64,000 nt of DNA from Plasmodium brasilianum (GCF_023973825.1 NC_090124.1:2473501-2537500); one strand, 5' to 3'; positions 38,266 through 52,400 are shown, counted from the stretch's first letter. The notes: generated by a model from the sequence alone, not told the origin. A program made the numbers and translations.

Positions 38266-39082
38266 ATGGAATAAAAATTTAATTCTATCTTTTTCATTAA
38301 ACTTCCTATTTTTATCCTTTTAAGTTGCACATGCCATTTTTGCAATGACGTGGTAAAATTATATTATTTATGGAAATTTGTATTTTTTATATTTATTGTA
38401 TTTTATTTTTTTTAATAACATTTTTTAAAATAATATTACCTATTCTTTTAAATAATAAATATTTTCCTTTTTTTTTCTTTCTTTGGAGTACATTCTATAA
38501 ATTTATGTAATAGTATGAGCTTGATAGAAAATTAGGTGTATGTTACTGTTGATTGCTAGAAGAATGTAGTAATCATAGAAATTCAAGCACCACAGACTTA
38601 AAAGAAATGATACATGAAAACGAAAAGAAAATTATAACTAACATTGGCAAATAAGAAAAATCTGCAAATAATAAAATAAGTACAAATTTCTCATATAAGA
38701 AGGAATTCAATAAACAATATAAGAAATATAGAAAGTTAAAATATTAAAAAAGAAGCTTAAATCTTTTTGAAAAAATGATATTCAATAAACTTGATTATAT
38801 ATATTTTATTATAAAAACACATTAATTAGTAATAAGTCTTGCAGACAGATATTTTCTAAAGAGTATGGATTAATAATATACATATCTGCTTTATTATTCC
38901 CTTGGGGGCTAATATTACTAATAATATATTATTTTCAAATACAAGTTCCAGAATCATCTGGACCTTATGGAATATTCTGTTTTGTTTTATTGTTTATATT
39001 ATTTGCCATATTCATGTTAGGAATTGTTTACACTTTTGTAAAAATTCGGAAAAACAGAAGAATCATAAAGAAGAAATTGTAA
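38266..39082 (+). pseudogene. fam-m: Degenerate fam-m-like pseudogene
   Basis: Exon 1 38266-38352 is 87 bases, but codon 3 is TAA (38272-38274) where the family has CAA; the rest reads KFNSIFFIKLPIFILLS. The intron acceptor reads TTTGG before AGTACATTC instead of TTTAG. Exon 2 has several stops and shifts; family pieces remain (DRKLGV, DLKEMIHENEKK, NLFEKMIFNKLDYIYF, KEYGLIIYISALL). The last 70 or so codons in the true frame give two hydrophobic segments around PESSGPYGIF, then YTFVKIRKNRRIIKKKL and TAA at 39080-39082. The region between the membrane segments is much shorter than in the other copies. This is the most decayed fam copy in the window. Confidence 0.75.
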
Positions 39083-41607
39083 AATGAAAAATAAGTAATA
39101 ATTTATTTTCTTTAGATTACTATTTAATATAAAGTAATAACTGTAAGATATATTTAGTCGTATATATATTAAGTGTATTTGCTTATTTTCTTAATGGAAC
39201 TTACATATACATAACATTTTTTAAGCAAGACATAAAAAAGTGTGTATAAAATTTTCTGAGGAATTAGTGTATTTTGGTGTTTTTCAATTTATAATTTAAG
39301 GTTTTTTTCCCTATAAATTAAACATTATGATTTAATATTTATATTTGTGTATTTAAATAGATTCTTATAAGAAATAATTGTTTGTGAGCTAAAATTAATA
39401 TATAATAGTACGGTAAACACATATTTATTGAAAAGTTTATTTAATATTTGAAATAAATAATTGTTTCAATTTTTTATATCGTTCTACTCTAAAATAATTA
39501 TTTGTTGAATTAATTTATATAAGATTATAATTTTTTTGATACTAAAAATAAATGTGTCTCGTTTTGTTTATGATGAAATGAAATAAAAGTATTTTGTTGA
39601 ATATATGTGTACATAAATTTATATAAAAGAAACTAAATATATTTCATGCAAAATAAATTTAAAGTAAAGTTTGTTATAATATATATTTATTGTAAAATTA
39701 TGTTTAGTGGATATTTAGTTTATTTTGCACCCTGCAAAAAGTAACGTATTATTATATAATATGATAATATCCTTATTAGATGTGAGTTATTTTTAACTGT
39801 TTAATATTATCGCAATTCTAAGTATTCACCATAATATAAACATTCAAAACCTATTATTATGATATTATTGTTACTAATATTAGTTGTAATTTAATATCAC
39901 ATAAACTAATTGAATATATATTATATAAACAATTTATAAACAAACATTCTATATATATTTTTTATGTTATATGAGAATGAAATGTTAAATTAATGAATTA
40001 AATATAATCATATATTAGTAGATATTATGTATAAATTCTATTTTTTTTATTGTAAGAGTAAAAATTTAAATATATCAATATACTTGTAAAATGATTAATT
40101 GTCGTTTGGAGATAATAAAACTAAATGTATTTTTTCAACAATCTTTTCTTTATGTATGGATATTTAATTATATATTTATAGAATATTTTATTGTTGTATA
40201 TAAATATATTTATTAAAAATTTATAATTATTACAGAAATATATAGAAATACGCAAAGATTTTAAATATGATTTTTTAATACTTCATAATTATAGAACTAA
40301 TTTTTTAAACAAGTAAAACAAAAAGAAAGGAATTCTTTTTTTTATATATAATACATTTACATAAGTTTATTTATTTTTTGGTACTAAATATATGGATAAA
40401 GTATAGTCAACATTTATTTTTGAAATTTCATTAAGCATATATGTAAGACATTGTTATATTTAAGTGTCTTGACATTTTTTGAATCAAAAGGTATATAACA
40501 CGTATATTTTTTAATTTTTGATTTGTCTGCCATAATTTTTCATATTATTACATTCTATAAAAATTACATAAATATGTAATATAAAGTAAATTGATAATAA
40601 AAAGTATATGAGTTTATATTATAAATGGAATTATACAGATACACTGTAATGCCAGGGATATACTGATATTATTATATTTTTACTAGAATTACTCTATATG
40701 CTTTACTTTTTTTTTTTTTTTCTTAATTTAATCCTTTATAAATATACATATTTTATTTAATAGAACGATAATAAATAGAATCTATGAATATGAATATTTT
40801 TCATATTAAAATAATTGTATAAATGATACATAAATAAAAATCTTAATATTCAAAAAATTATATTGTAGAGTTAAAAGAGAAATTATTATACAACTATTAA
40901 TTATATATTATTACATATATAATGAAGTATATTATAAATTCAATTTAATATATATATTATATAACATAAGAATTGTGTATATTATGACTTTTATGACTAA
41001 AAGAAACTTATTATTTCTTTCATAATTAATTGTTAATACTACTGTATTATTACAATAATAAATTTTTTACTAGCAAAAACCAGAATTTTCGGCATATAGC
41101 TTTCATAAAATTAGAATTATTGTTATGAAAATTTCAGTGGAAATATTAAATATTCTATTCATATAAAGTATAATATATTATCTATGTTCAAAATATTTTA
41201 CTCTCTATTCCATATTCTACATAATGTCAATACATAGAATTACTAAGAAATAATGTATATTTTTTTTAATTCTATCTTAAAATAATTTATAAAAATATAA
41301 TATATTTCATAGAATATATATAAATGTATATTTCTGATACTTTCAAATATATTTAGAATATTGTATTTTAATGTAAGTTATTTGTTTTTAAAAAAAAACA
41401 CGAAAAAAAATGTATAATACAATTTGATCTTAATTTTCTTTGTCAAAATATAGAAATACGTTATAGTTTTATATATTTTATCATGTTTTTCTTAAAATAT
41501 AAAAAACAATTTTAAAAATAAATATAGTTTCTCTTGTTATTAGAAGTATAATGTATTATTATTAGTTTTTTATTACTGAATATACTGGAACGTTAAATAT
41601 TTTATAA
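39083..41607. other. Spacer between fam copies
   Basis: Shared 3' flank near 39260-39370 (ATTTTGGTGTTTTTCAATTTATAATTTAAGG-like, AAACATTATGATTTAATATT) and the conserved upstream element near 41165. No gene is supported. Confidence 0.6.
41165..41222 (+). promoter_or_regulatory. Conserved fam-l/fam-m upstream element
   Basis: AAGTATAATATATTATCTAT, then TCTCTATTCCATATTCTACATA; about 443 bp before the ATG at 41608. The 3' half (CTATTCCATATTCTACATA) matches the copies at 58990-59060 and 44591 better than the 5' half does. Confidence 0.45.
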
Positions 41608-42478
41608 ATGGAACAAAAAATTAAGTTTTCTCTGTTAGACTTTCTGGATACGCGCTTTTAATTGGGATATATCATTTTTACAGTTATATGGTATGATAAT
41701 ATTGTTGGATTTTATTTCTTTTACTCATATTTTTCTTGTTTTACATATATAATAATATTTTTCTTTACAATTATATTATTAATTCAATTAAAAAAAGGTT
41801 TTAATATTTTGTTTTTTAGAGAAAACACAAAAATTATTTGAATAGTAATTTGAAAATTAGTAGAAAAGTGTCAGAAATTATCGATTACTAGCGAAATATA
41901 AAAAGAATAAGTATTCATATATTATAGTGTAATATAAAGATATAGGAAAATGTGTAGAGTACAATGAGAGAGATATACATAATAATGAAAAAGCGCTAAG
42001 AGAAAAAGAAAAGCATATCTAATAGATACTCATTATGTAAGGCTCAATACTAAACAGAATTTACCAATAATAATAATGGAATTTTTGATGGAAAATATTT
42101 TCATTTTGAAAAGAAATGGATCAAGAAAAAGGATTATGATGCATTACTTAAAAAAAGAGGAGAATTTGTGATATAACTTTGAAAAAAATAAAATTTAGAA
42201 TCTACGGTTTTGGAGTTTTTATATTTATATTTTTTTTATTGTCCGGAATAATTTTACTAATACTAAAAAGAGTAGGATATTTGGATCTTGTAAACAAAAA
42301 GCTTAATGAATTAATAAACTTAATAGTAGAAGTCAAAAATGTAGATACAGTACAATGCTATAATAGTCCATTAACATTTGGGATATATATTATAGCAGAT
42401 GTCATATTTTTGATAACAATTTACAAGATCTTATGTAATAATGAAAAGTATAAAAAAATCAAGCTGATGATTGAGTAG
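41608..42478 (+). pseudogene. fam-l: fam-l pseudogene
   Basis: Exon 1 41608-41690 starts MEQKIKF but is 83 instead of 87 bases and runs into TAA after DTRF. Donor GTATGA and acceptor TTTTTTAG are intact. Exon 2 from 41820 has a TGA-like shift and a TAG within the first 30 codons. It keeps family blocks in changing frames (YNERDIHNNEKAL, GIFDGKYFHFEKKWIKKKDYD). The last 99 codons (from 42179) are open and well preserved: LKKIKFRIYGFGV, membrane segment 1, a loop with NKKLNELINLIVEV, membrane segment 2, and LCNNEKYKKIKLMIE. The preserved 3' third next to a shredded 5' part suggests either accumulated indels or partial conversion from a live copy. Confidence 0.85.
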
Positions 42479-45037
42479 AATTTATATTAAAGAAGAAGTA
42501 TGTTAGAGTAAGAACGTCTTTAATGTGAAATTACAGCTTTAATGTTTTTAGTGATATAGTTATGAAGCATATATATAATTCTAATATATTATAGATGTAC
42601 ATGTTTTTACCTTGTCCTTTTGATGCATAACAAAAAAAAATTATTTTCATCTTTTCCGAAATTAAATATTTTAATATTTTATAATTTTAATTTTAAATTA
42701 ATATAGTAGATAAATATAATATTATGGTATAATATGTATATTTGTGAATTTAAATATATATCTATAAATATGTATGTTAGTGTTTCTAAATGAATATATA
42801 TTAGGACAATTTATATAATATTTATAAACCTGGTATAATATATATTTATATTAATAAGTGCTTCTTTACATTACATATAGATTATTTGTTCAAATAATTA
42901 AAAAAATGTAATATTAGTTTTAAAATAAAAATAAATGCGTCGTGCTTTGTGCATAATTAATAGAAGTCAATATGTTGAGATGAGTTTTTATGTATGTATG
43001 TACCTATATGCATGACGTAGTAAAAAACATATTTATTCTATAAAATATATTTTGTATAATATATTATATAAAACGTATTATCTGTAAGAATCTTTTTAAC
43101 AGACATTTTATTTTTTATCTGTAGAATAAATGTACGGTTATAAATGTATAACACAAATATATAATTTTAATTATGTTTTACTTATAATTGCCTACCAACT
43201 GGGGGAATCAGTATAATTACAATTATGTGAAGAGTTAAAAACAACTTTTTTATTATTATTCCTAATTGTAGTGTTAATTAAATTATGTGAAAAACAATTA
43301 AATATATGTTAATTTGAAATTTAGTAAGCATACGTTGTATACTATGTATTTATTTTTTATGTTGTTCAACGACTTTATTAACGGATTAATTTTAATTATA
43401 CATTATTGATTAATACATATAATTTTTTTTTTCTTTCTAATAATTTTATAATGCTAAAATTGTTATATATATATCTGTAGAAATCTAAATTATCTTGAAA
43501 AGTTATCAAAATAAATATATATTTTGTACAAACGTTTAATCATGAGTAGGTATTTATTTTTGTATTTGTACTATATTCATAGTTATATATAAATATTCAA
43601 CTATAGATTTAAAATTATTTTAGGAATATAAATGATATATATAGTTTATATTAAACAATAGGATATCATACATATTTATTGTATTTATTTTTAGTATGAA
43701 ATAAAAAAAAAAAAGGCACGCATTTTTTTTTATACACAATTCATAAATACAAATAAATTCTAGGTCAGTGTCCACACGTTTGTATTAAGGATATTTTTAG
43801 TCACTGTTCAACGTTTATTAGTGTAATTTTAGTTTTGATATCAAATGTGGGTATGTAATTATCAATATTTTGTATACCAAATTTTTTCTAATATATAAGT
43901 TTATATGCACTGTTAATATTCTATTATTACACTTTTGTAATTTCTGAATTGATAATATTTTATAATCATTACTTTTATTTGTATAATGTAACAAAATGTT
44001 AAGAGAAATATATACTTATTTTTATCATTGACTATATAAAAAAATAAATTATTGAAACAATAATATTCTAATAATAATTCGTCTGTACAAATATTACAAT
44101 AGATGATTTCTTTTATGTTATAATATAATTTTAAAATATCTTATAAGAATATATATATATATATATATATTTAATATACGAAATAAATGATAAATTATGT
44201 AAGAAAACTTAATAATAATTCATTTACAAGTAATATGAATTAAAGTTAATTTAAAATAATTTACAAAAATTATTGTACAAAAATAAAAAATTATTATTTA
44301 ACTTTTAAATATATATTTTTATATAGATTTTGCAGCATCCAGTAAATTACATTTTTTAAATGTATTATATCTCATTATAAAATTAAAGTGCCATAATTAG
44401 TATGCTATAAATTGTTGTATGAAATATGCTTCATTTAATATTATTATTGCTATTATTATTATTTATTGTTATGATAATTAATTTTATATAACATTAATTT
44501 CTACTTTTCGAGAACAAAATATTCATAAAATTAGAACTATTAACATAAAAACCTTTATAAAAAACCTTGTTAAAATTAGTTATTATCTCAATACAGATTA
44601 AATAAATTACCTATATTCCCTACATTCTGTATTTTACATGAACTCGGTGTTCGAATATATAAAACAATCTTATATTTTTGTATTAATTTATTTAAAAAGG
44701 ATCAATGAAAATTTATTTAATTACTCTACCATATTATATAATTAAATTTTGTTTTTAGAATATTTATAAATGAGTTTGAATTATTTTATTTTAATAAAAA
44801 TTTGTTTTTTAAAATTAAAATAACAGAAAGTATTCTAATATATATTATTAAAGATATTTTTCTTGGTTTCTATTGTTAAAAATATTATATGTATATTTTT
44901 TTTTATGTTTTTAAGGAACAATAAAAAATAATAGAAAAATATATTAAATAAATGATAAATTATATTTTATCATTAAAAGAATATTATACCGTTGTTCATA
45001 TATACTCTCCTAAGTTATAATAATAAAATTCTATATT
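42479..45037. other. Spacer between fam copies
   Basis: Shared 3' flank (ATATTTTAATATTTTATAATTTTAATTTTAAATTA near 42665, ATTATGGTATAATATGTATATTTGTG near 42720) and a TA microsatellite at about 44151-44170. The conserved upstream element is near 44591. No gene is supported. Confidence 0.6.
44591..44640 (+). promoter_or_regulatory. Conserved fam-l/fam-m upstream element
   Basis: ACAGATTAAATAAATTACCT followed by ATATTCCCTACATTCTGTATT, 447 bp before the ATG at 45038. The leading GTTAAAATTAGTTATTATCTC just upstream also matches the 58981 copy. Confidence 0.45.
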
Positions 45038-46015
45038 ATGAAACAAAAAATTTTGTTTCTCTCAATTATTAAAATTTCTGAGTTTATCCTTTTACCTTGG
45101 ACGTGGCATTTAGACAATGATATGGTATGACGGTATTATTTAAGAATATTTGTATTATTTCCATTTTTCAAGTTTTATTTTTATTGATAAAATTTTTTGA
45201 AATAAAATTTTTTATTCTTTAAATAACAAATGTTATCTTTGTTTTTTTAGAGTTTATTTATGAAGTTCATTAAAAAAAACTACAACCTTGGTAAAATATT
45301 AGATGTAAAGACAAATAGGATACTAGAAAAATATAAAGAGAATAAGGATTCACGTACTGTATGTTTAAATAAATATATAACAAATTATGAATCAAACGAA
45401 AAAAAAGATATATCTAATAATGAAAAAAAGGTCAAAGAAAAAACAAAACAGTCAAATGGAAATTCAGTGAATCCAGAACGCCATAAGCAACACATGAAAA
45501 ATATAACTTATATGTTTGAAACAAAAAAATATTCTCGTATGGAAAGAAAAATATTCAAAGAACTTGATTACATAGATTTTCTTCAAAACAACAAGGCAGT
45601 TGTTTACAAATTGTTCAGAAAAATAGTATTTAAAAAATACAGAGCACGAATTTGTTTACCTTTATTCTTATTCTTGTTTTTATTAGTCTCAATATTATTA
45701 GATTTTTCTTGTAATTATGGCATTATAGGTTGGTTGTTAAAAGTACTGCAAGACACACTTGGAGCTAATTGGTCAAAGCCTTTACATTTTTTTTTGCAGA
45801 ACCTCAAATTAGACTTTTTGTGGAGGACATCTAAGGTTACTATTGATAGTATAGAAAAAGACTGGACATTTATAACGAAACCTTTTCTAGGTTATATAAT
45901 TTATTTTATACCTTTCTTAATACTAGGTATTACCACTATTTTAGGAATTGCTTATTACCATAAAAAAGTTAAAAAATATCAAACAATTAAGTTCAGGAAA
46001 AGGCAAAATATATAA
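45038..46015 (+). CDS. fam-m: fam-m protein
   Basis: Exon 1 45038-45124 (MKQKILFLSIIKISEFILLPW; donor GTATGA) and exon 2 45251-46015 (acceptor TTTTTTTAG), phase 0, 283 residues. It carries an RILEK motif at about residues 52-56, an Asn/Lys-rich hydrophilic middle, ETKKYSRMERKIFKELDY, membrane segment 1 at about 163-180 (ICLPLFLFLFLLVSILLDF), a loop with several Trp and Lys, and membrane segment 2 at about 244-265 ending IAYYHKKVKKYQTIKFRKR. There is no lesion. It sits 2.6 kb downstream of a fam-l copy in the same direction, the fam-l/fam-m doublet arrangement known for this species. A likely exported two-membrane-pass protein; molecular role unknown. Confidence 0.92.
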
Positions 46016-49000
46016 TATGTAATATGTTAGTTTGTGTAATCTTCAATATGAACTGATATATGTATCATCCCTATTAATATGCCTAATAAACATTCCCATA
46101 ATTTCTTATATTTTATATTTTCACCCATATACTAATGGTATTTTTAGGGTACAATAGTTAAAGTATATGTTCTTAGTTTTTTTGTGTATTTAAAATTTTC
46201 CTTTTTTCTAAACATGTATATTCTGCAATTGTTACAGAATTATTAAATAAACATCGTGAATTAGTATATATATGTGGATATGTCAGTGGATTTTTATGAA
46301 AAATATATGTGTATATATATTAATTTATGTCTAATAGGACATTTTATATAATTGTTTTCAAATGGGATATTAATCCATATTTGAATTATAAAATACTGTA
46401 CTTTCAAATTTTCAATATTCCAGAGTAAAACTATTATATATTGACTAAATTAAAAATATTTTTTGTTATTTTTTTGGTAAAAATGAACGTGATTTTTTTT
46501 ATTTTTAATGAAATATACTGAAAGTGTTTTGTTCCAATACATGTGTATATACGCATGTTTTGTTATTTACTTTTAAAAAAAAATAATATCATATTATAAT
46601 ATGAATGATTTATAATAGATTACTATCTTTATAAAATTAACTATTTGCAATTAAAGAGTTAAAAACATATATCGCATTATTATAATGATTAAATGAATTA
46701 TTAATTAATATTTAAAAACTATTTTTATATATATTATATTGAAAATTTTTATATAAATATATTACGAATTTTACACATATCCTATATCATTGAATCATTA
46801 AAATAAAGATTTGAATTTAATCAGATATTATTAATTAGTATGTCGAAATTTAGTTTTATTTTTATGTTTATTTCGTAATAGTAAATTTAGAAAAATACAT
46901 TATATGAGGTTAAAATAAAAATTTTAATTAAGCATAATGAAAAAAAATATATACAGTTGTAAAAACATGTAATTATTTGTAAATAAAGAATTACATATTC
47001 GTGCTCTTTACACACATTCCATAAATATATGATGTAAATTGTTAAAATAATTTAAAAGGTATATAATAATAAAGTTTATATTAATTAATAATTTCTTCAA
47101 AAAATAATGACAATTTTTAAACAAAATAAATGCTAAGGAATATTTTGTTTTAATATATAAATAGTGAATGCGTAATATTTTTTATATTTGTCATATATTT
47201 TTAAATAGGGTATAATCCAAAATTTAATCTATTTTTTTTTTACCATTTAGTTAAACAATTTAAAGAATATGTTTCTGCTCTCAACCATTTTCGAGTAAAT
47301 TTAATAAATAAAATTCACATATTAAATTTGATTTTTCGTATTTTCTAATAAAACTCATAATATAACTTTAATATATATTTTAGTTAAAATAATAGAATAA
47401 ATTTTAAAATATATCGTTTAATCTCTTAAATAACACATAAATATACCATTTTATATAAATGCATACTTATATATTAAAGATCATAATAACATCATATATA
47501 GAAAATTCCGTATGAGCGAGAAAATATTTCTAATTATTGATTAAATGAAAAACATATATATTTATATATATATTATTAACATTAAATGTTATTTTATTTG
47601 AATAGAATATCTTTTTCTATGAATATAATATAAGCATATAGATGGCATAAATTATTGTGATAATGTATTTTTTTACTTTTACATTTACAACTATATTAAA
47701 AAAAAATAAATAATTAAATTAGAATCGATTCTATTTTATATGGTTATTGTTTAATTAAAAGCAATGTAAAAACTGAGAATATCGATACTTATTTACTTAA
47801 AAATTTGAGAAGAAATATCGAAATGAAATTTATTACAATTGTTTCATTTTTTTTATGTCATAAAATAACCTATATATTTATTGTTATATTGTTCATAATA
47901 ATTTGATGTATACATGAATTTAAAATTCTTTTAGATTATATGTTATAATAAAAATGATTTATGAATTTATAAAAACTGTTTAAAATATTTTACGAGTTTT
48001 ACACAAATATTCTATAAAATAATATTATCAGAATTATAATTATATACTAGACTTCGAAGGTTATTACAGACAACCATGTAAATATAAGATACTGTGGATA
48101 AATCAAAGAACAATTTGAATATTTCTATATTTTTATATAATTATTTTAATTGAATATAGGATGAAAATTATAGAAAAGGAACATTACACATAAGAAGTCA
48201 TATTTGTTGTAATTATTTGTACGTTTCCACCTAATTCATAGAATATATATTTCAAAGAATACTATAATTAAAATATTATTATTTATTGTAATTATAAATG
48301 ATGTGGTGTAATATATTTTTGATTATGATTTTTATGGTTCCTTTTGTGTCAACTGATATTGATATATAAAAATTATATTTTTATATTATATGAAAACAAA
48401 GTTACATATATTTATTATTTCTAGTTGCACTGACTTTTAAACAGGATTACTATAGTAACGCACAATCATTTTATATTCGTCTATGATGTTTTTCAAATTT
48501 AGATAATATTATAATTTAAAAAAATGTGACATTTCGAAATAAAGTAATACATTAATTTAAGCAAAGCGTATAAAGTATATTATTTAAAAAACAGCTGTAA
48601 ACGATATTTAAAAGGAACTTTTTTAATTGTTAATTATGGAGAATTGCAATATACAAAAATTAGTATAGGAGAACAAATATATAAATAAATAAATAAAATA
48701 TAAATCTGTGAACAAATTACATATGTATTATTAGAGTATTATATAAGAATTCAATTCATATATTATGAATTTTTAAAAATATTCTTTCTTTTTATTTTTA
48801 CATTTTAATATAGACAGACATATAAGTTACTGAACTGTCATATATAACCATATGAAAAAAACAACATATAATACACTCTTTTAATGAAAGTTTTATATAT
48901 AAAATAACATTGTATGTCAATATATAGCATTGTTCTAATGTTATAATAAGTTTTTTTTTTTTTTAAATATAACGATAAATTGAAGAATATGCAAATAATA

Positions 49001-49149
49001 CAAGGTATAAACATAAAAAAAATTTCACTTTTTTTCTTTTATGTATTTTACAATAAAAATTTAGTAACGATTGATTTTTTCTTGTTCTTTTAGATTTTTT
49101 CTCATATCTATTATATACTTCGATGTGTATATTTTAATTTCTGTTTGAT
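46016..49149. other. Gene-free spacer
   Basis: Fam 3' flank to about 46.6 kb (GTTCTTAGTTTTTTTGTGTATTT near 46165), then AT-rich low-complexity DNA. No coding frame, RNA gene or recognisable relic was found. Confidence 0.5.
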
Positions 49150-50100
49150 TTTACTATATACATATTGTTTCATTTTGGAGTCTCTTCAATTTATATATAC
49201 AGTTTTATCTTTTTTTATTTCATTTTTTTTGAACTTTTTTTATGTATATACATGTATGAATGAGGATATAATATAAAATGTACATGTATATATATCCCTA
49301 AAATTTTCTTTATTTCAAATTTTCATTTCTCCCATTTATCTCATTTTAACCTAACTTTTTGTCTTCCTTTTTTTTTGAAGTTAGTATGTAAAAAATTAAA
49401 ATAAAAAAATAATATATTAATAAATTGTAATAATATTTCCTTGTGTATAAATTTTTAAAAATATGATAAATTATAAATTTAGCTTTACAATTGTAAAAAA
49501 GTCAATGTATGGTAAGTATAAGATAGAACTGTTATAATAATTGTATTAATGTATGTAATACTAATTGGTATACATATTTTATTTTTTGCACTTGATGTAT
49601 TCCTTTTCATTTTAGCTTAAATATTAATGAAATTTAAGTGCATAAATTCTAATAAATATAAAATATGAGAATTGAGGGAATTATCGCTGTGTACATGAAT
49701 AATACGCTTTCTTTTTATAAATTAACTATATCTTTATCAAGATAAATTAATCATCCTGAAAGAAGGTTATGTTAAAAAAGAAGGAATAAAAAAGGAAATA
49801 AACATTATCTGATAAGGCCGTGGAAAATTGGCTCCAGTAAAATAAAAAAAAGTAAAATATAATAAAATATGATTAATACCGATACACAATGTATATGTAC
49901 AGTTGGATATTTTAAGATAATTTTTTTTTCCGTTTTTTTTTAAGTTCAAGCAGGAATTACAAAGATGTTTTTCTAAAAAGGAAAATGGATATACACACAA
50001 GTGTTTTATGAAAAAGAGACTGAAATAAAATGGTTGTGTATCTTTTTACAACATTTTCCTAAATTATTTTTTTTTTCCTTAGCATGTATGAAAGGGTGAA
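49150..50100. repeat. Duplicated subtelomeric non-coding block, copy 1
   Basis: This roughly 0.95 kb block matches 63030-64000 in an ordered series of short conserved islands. These are a T-rich stretch ending TGAACTTTTTTTATG; ATTTTCATTTCTCCCATTTATCTCATTTTAACC; TGATGTATTCCTTTTCATTTTAG, then ATATTAATGAAATTTAAGTGCATAAATT; TCAAGATAAATTAATCATCCTGAAAGAAGG; and GGAATTACAAAGATG with TTTTATGAAAAAGAGA. It is more mixed in composition than the surrounding spacers. Minus-strand open frames here are short and not conserved in the second copy, so it is considered non-coding. Confidence 0.65.
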
Positions 50101-51634
50101 AATATAAAAATTAAGCAATTAATTATATAATTTGTTGGGAATTAGAGATATAAAAGTTGATAACTATTGTTTTCAAAAAATTTATATATGTCATCTATTC
50201 TGATATGCCATGTATATATACATTGGTGATGAACATACATGTATGTAAATGCGTATGGGCGCGTGCCTATATATAAATATGTAAACCTACATAATGTAAT
50301 GTATCCATTTATATATTTTAATACATGTATATTTCTACATTTCAAAAGACATATCTTTTTTTTTTAAGCGTGAAAAATATATTGAATTATTTATCTATAT
50401 TTATAATACGGTTGATAGAGGCATGTTTTCCTCCATATACAGATGGTACACAAAAATAATAATAACTAATAAAACAAATGAAATATATTTTTTACAACTT
50501 CATTTATCTACTTTTTCTTATGAAATCATTATGGCAGTTCCTTTTGATGGACGAGCTTCATATATATATATGTAGATTTTTTTTTATGTTGTACCGTACA
50601 TATGTGAAACGAACGAAGGAACCCATAAGAAGAATATATTTATAAAGACACCAATGCATATTAAAATCATTTAAAATAAAATATATCGAATAGGGTATTT
50701 ATCGTCATTAAGTAATTTCAAGTATATAAATAAATGAAAAATTATGGGTTACCAATTACTTTCATGTTGTGCACTCTCATCGAATATCATTATTCATAGA
50801 TGTACGCTTACGTATGCATATAGCATGTATATATATATTTTTCATGTACTAGCTTTTCTTGCGCGTGTTATAGTGTTTATATTGAAAAGTCATAACAGGA
50901 AGTACGCAAATAAATAAATGTATATATATATACAAATGTTGTGTCCTGAAAATTTATTTACACGTTGTGTCTCTGAATACCTTCTGATGTTCCCCCGTTT
51001 TAGTTATTTGCATGTAATTGTAAGTTTATGTGAATAGGAAAGTATATAACATATGATAAAATTCTTATGAACGAAAAGAAGAATATGCCCAATGCATGAA
51101 GTTTATTGAAAGAGATGCTCTCGTAATGGTGATAATAATTAAAACGATTAAGAACAAAAATGTACATTAATACTCCTGTACAGGAGGTTGTTTAAATTAA
51201 TTTGTGAAAAATAATAATTCAAGTGTATCCCCATTCTATATCGCGTCCAAATTGTAAACTTTTGAACACATTTATAGATGATTTTTTTAGAGGGTTTTTT
51301 ATATTGTACATTTATTGTGAGAACTGAGAAATAACAAAGAAGAATGTAAAAAATGCAAACATATAAAGACAAATTTAAAAGTTAATTTAGTCTAAATCGA
51401 AGTAGCACCCTTTATATATAAATATATGTATAAATATTCTGACGTGGAATTACTCGTAGATACCCATGTTTATAATATTCTACACCAAAAAATAAGCACA
51501 TTAGGAAATGTATGTATGTATGTATTAATGCATAATGTATATAAAAAACTCTGACATGCTATTATGAATATAAATAATTAATTCTTTTTTAAGATAGAGA
51601 AGAATAGAGAAAATTTTACTATTATTTTTGTTAA
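50101..51634. other. Non-coding region of higher complexity with TACATGTA motifs
   Basis: Several kb from any gene, this stretch is noticeably less AT-simple than the rest. It includes GCGTATGGGCGCGTGCC near 50251, CTTTTCTTGCGCGTG near 50850 and CTGTACAGGAGG near 51175, and repeated palindromic ATACATGTAT near 50235 and 50320, with TGCATAT- and CATGTA-like words throughout. Open frames on the minus strand (50142-50345, 51148-51372) show no family features. It may be subtelomeric repeat-type DNA continuing from the block at 49150-50100. Confidence 0.45.
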
Positions 51635-52397
51635 TTTTTTTTTTTTTTTTTTTTTGGTTTCATATTTATTTTTTATATTAATGTATTTTTAACAAGCACT
51701 ATTTTGAAATAAAAATTATAATGAGAAATACATATTACAAAACTGCATACAAAAATATTTTTATTATATATATATATTTTTTTTCTATATTTTAATTAGG
51801 ATATATTCATATGTACTAATATAATTTTACTTATTACAATCAAATATTAATAGCTCCTTAAGAATATAATAATTTATAATATATTTGAATTAAAAGAGTG
51901 GTTTATATCAAGATTGATATCTTATTATTAATATTATATTATATATGAAGTTAATTATTTTTAATAAATATTACTTATATATATATAATAGACGGGTAAT
52001 ATAAATTTTTGTTATCGACACTATGTAGTTAATATATATTTGAACCAAAGTTAGCCTAATATTGAAATGCATAATACAGAAATTACTTATTTTCTTCTTT
52101 CTGAAACTACATGTATATAGTTAAAATGAGTAAAATATATATAATGAAATTAAGTTATTCATAATATAATATTTAAGTAAATTTTAAGGATAAATTTTAT
52201 TTGTACTTATGAGATCAATATATATAGATGATTATTTATACATTTGTTATTTAATGAATTTTTTCTTTATGCTTTTACTAGAAAATTAATGGAAACTTAG
52301 ATATATGGAAAAATATAATTAATTTATATTAATGTCTAAGAATTTTTTCAAACACTACACTTCCTTTTAAAAATATAAATGTATTGCAATAGTCATT

Positions 52398-52400
<3 letters not shown>

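Noticed and set aside
49767..51372. Minus-strand open frames at 49767-50000, 50142-50345 and 51148-51372
   Set aside because: The first is not conserved in the duplicated copy at 63-64 kb; none has recognisable domains or splice context.
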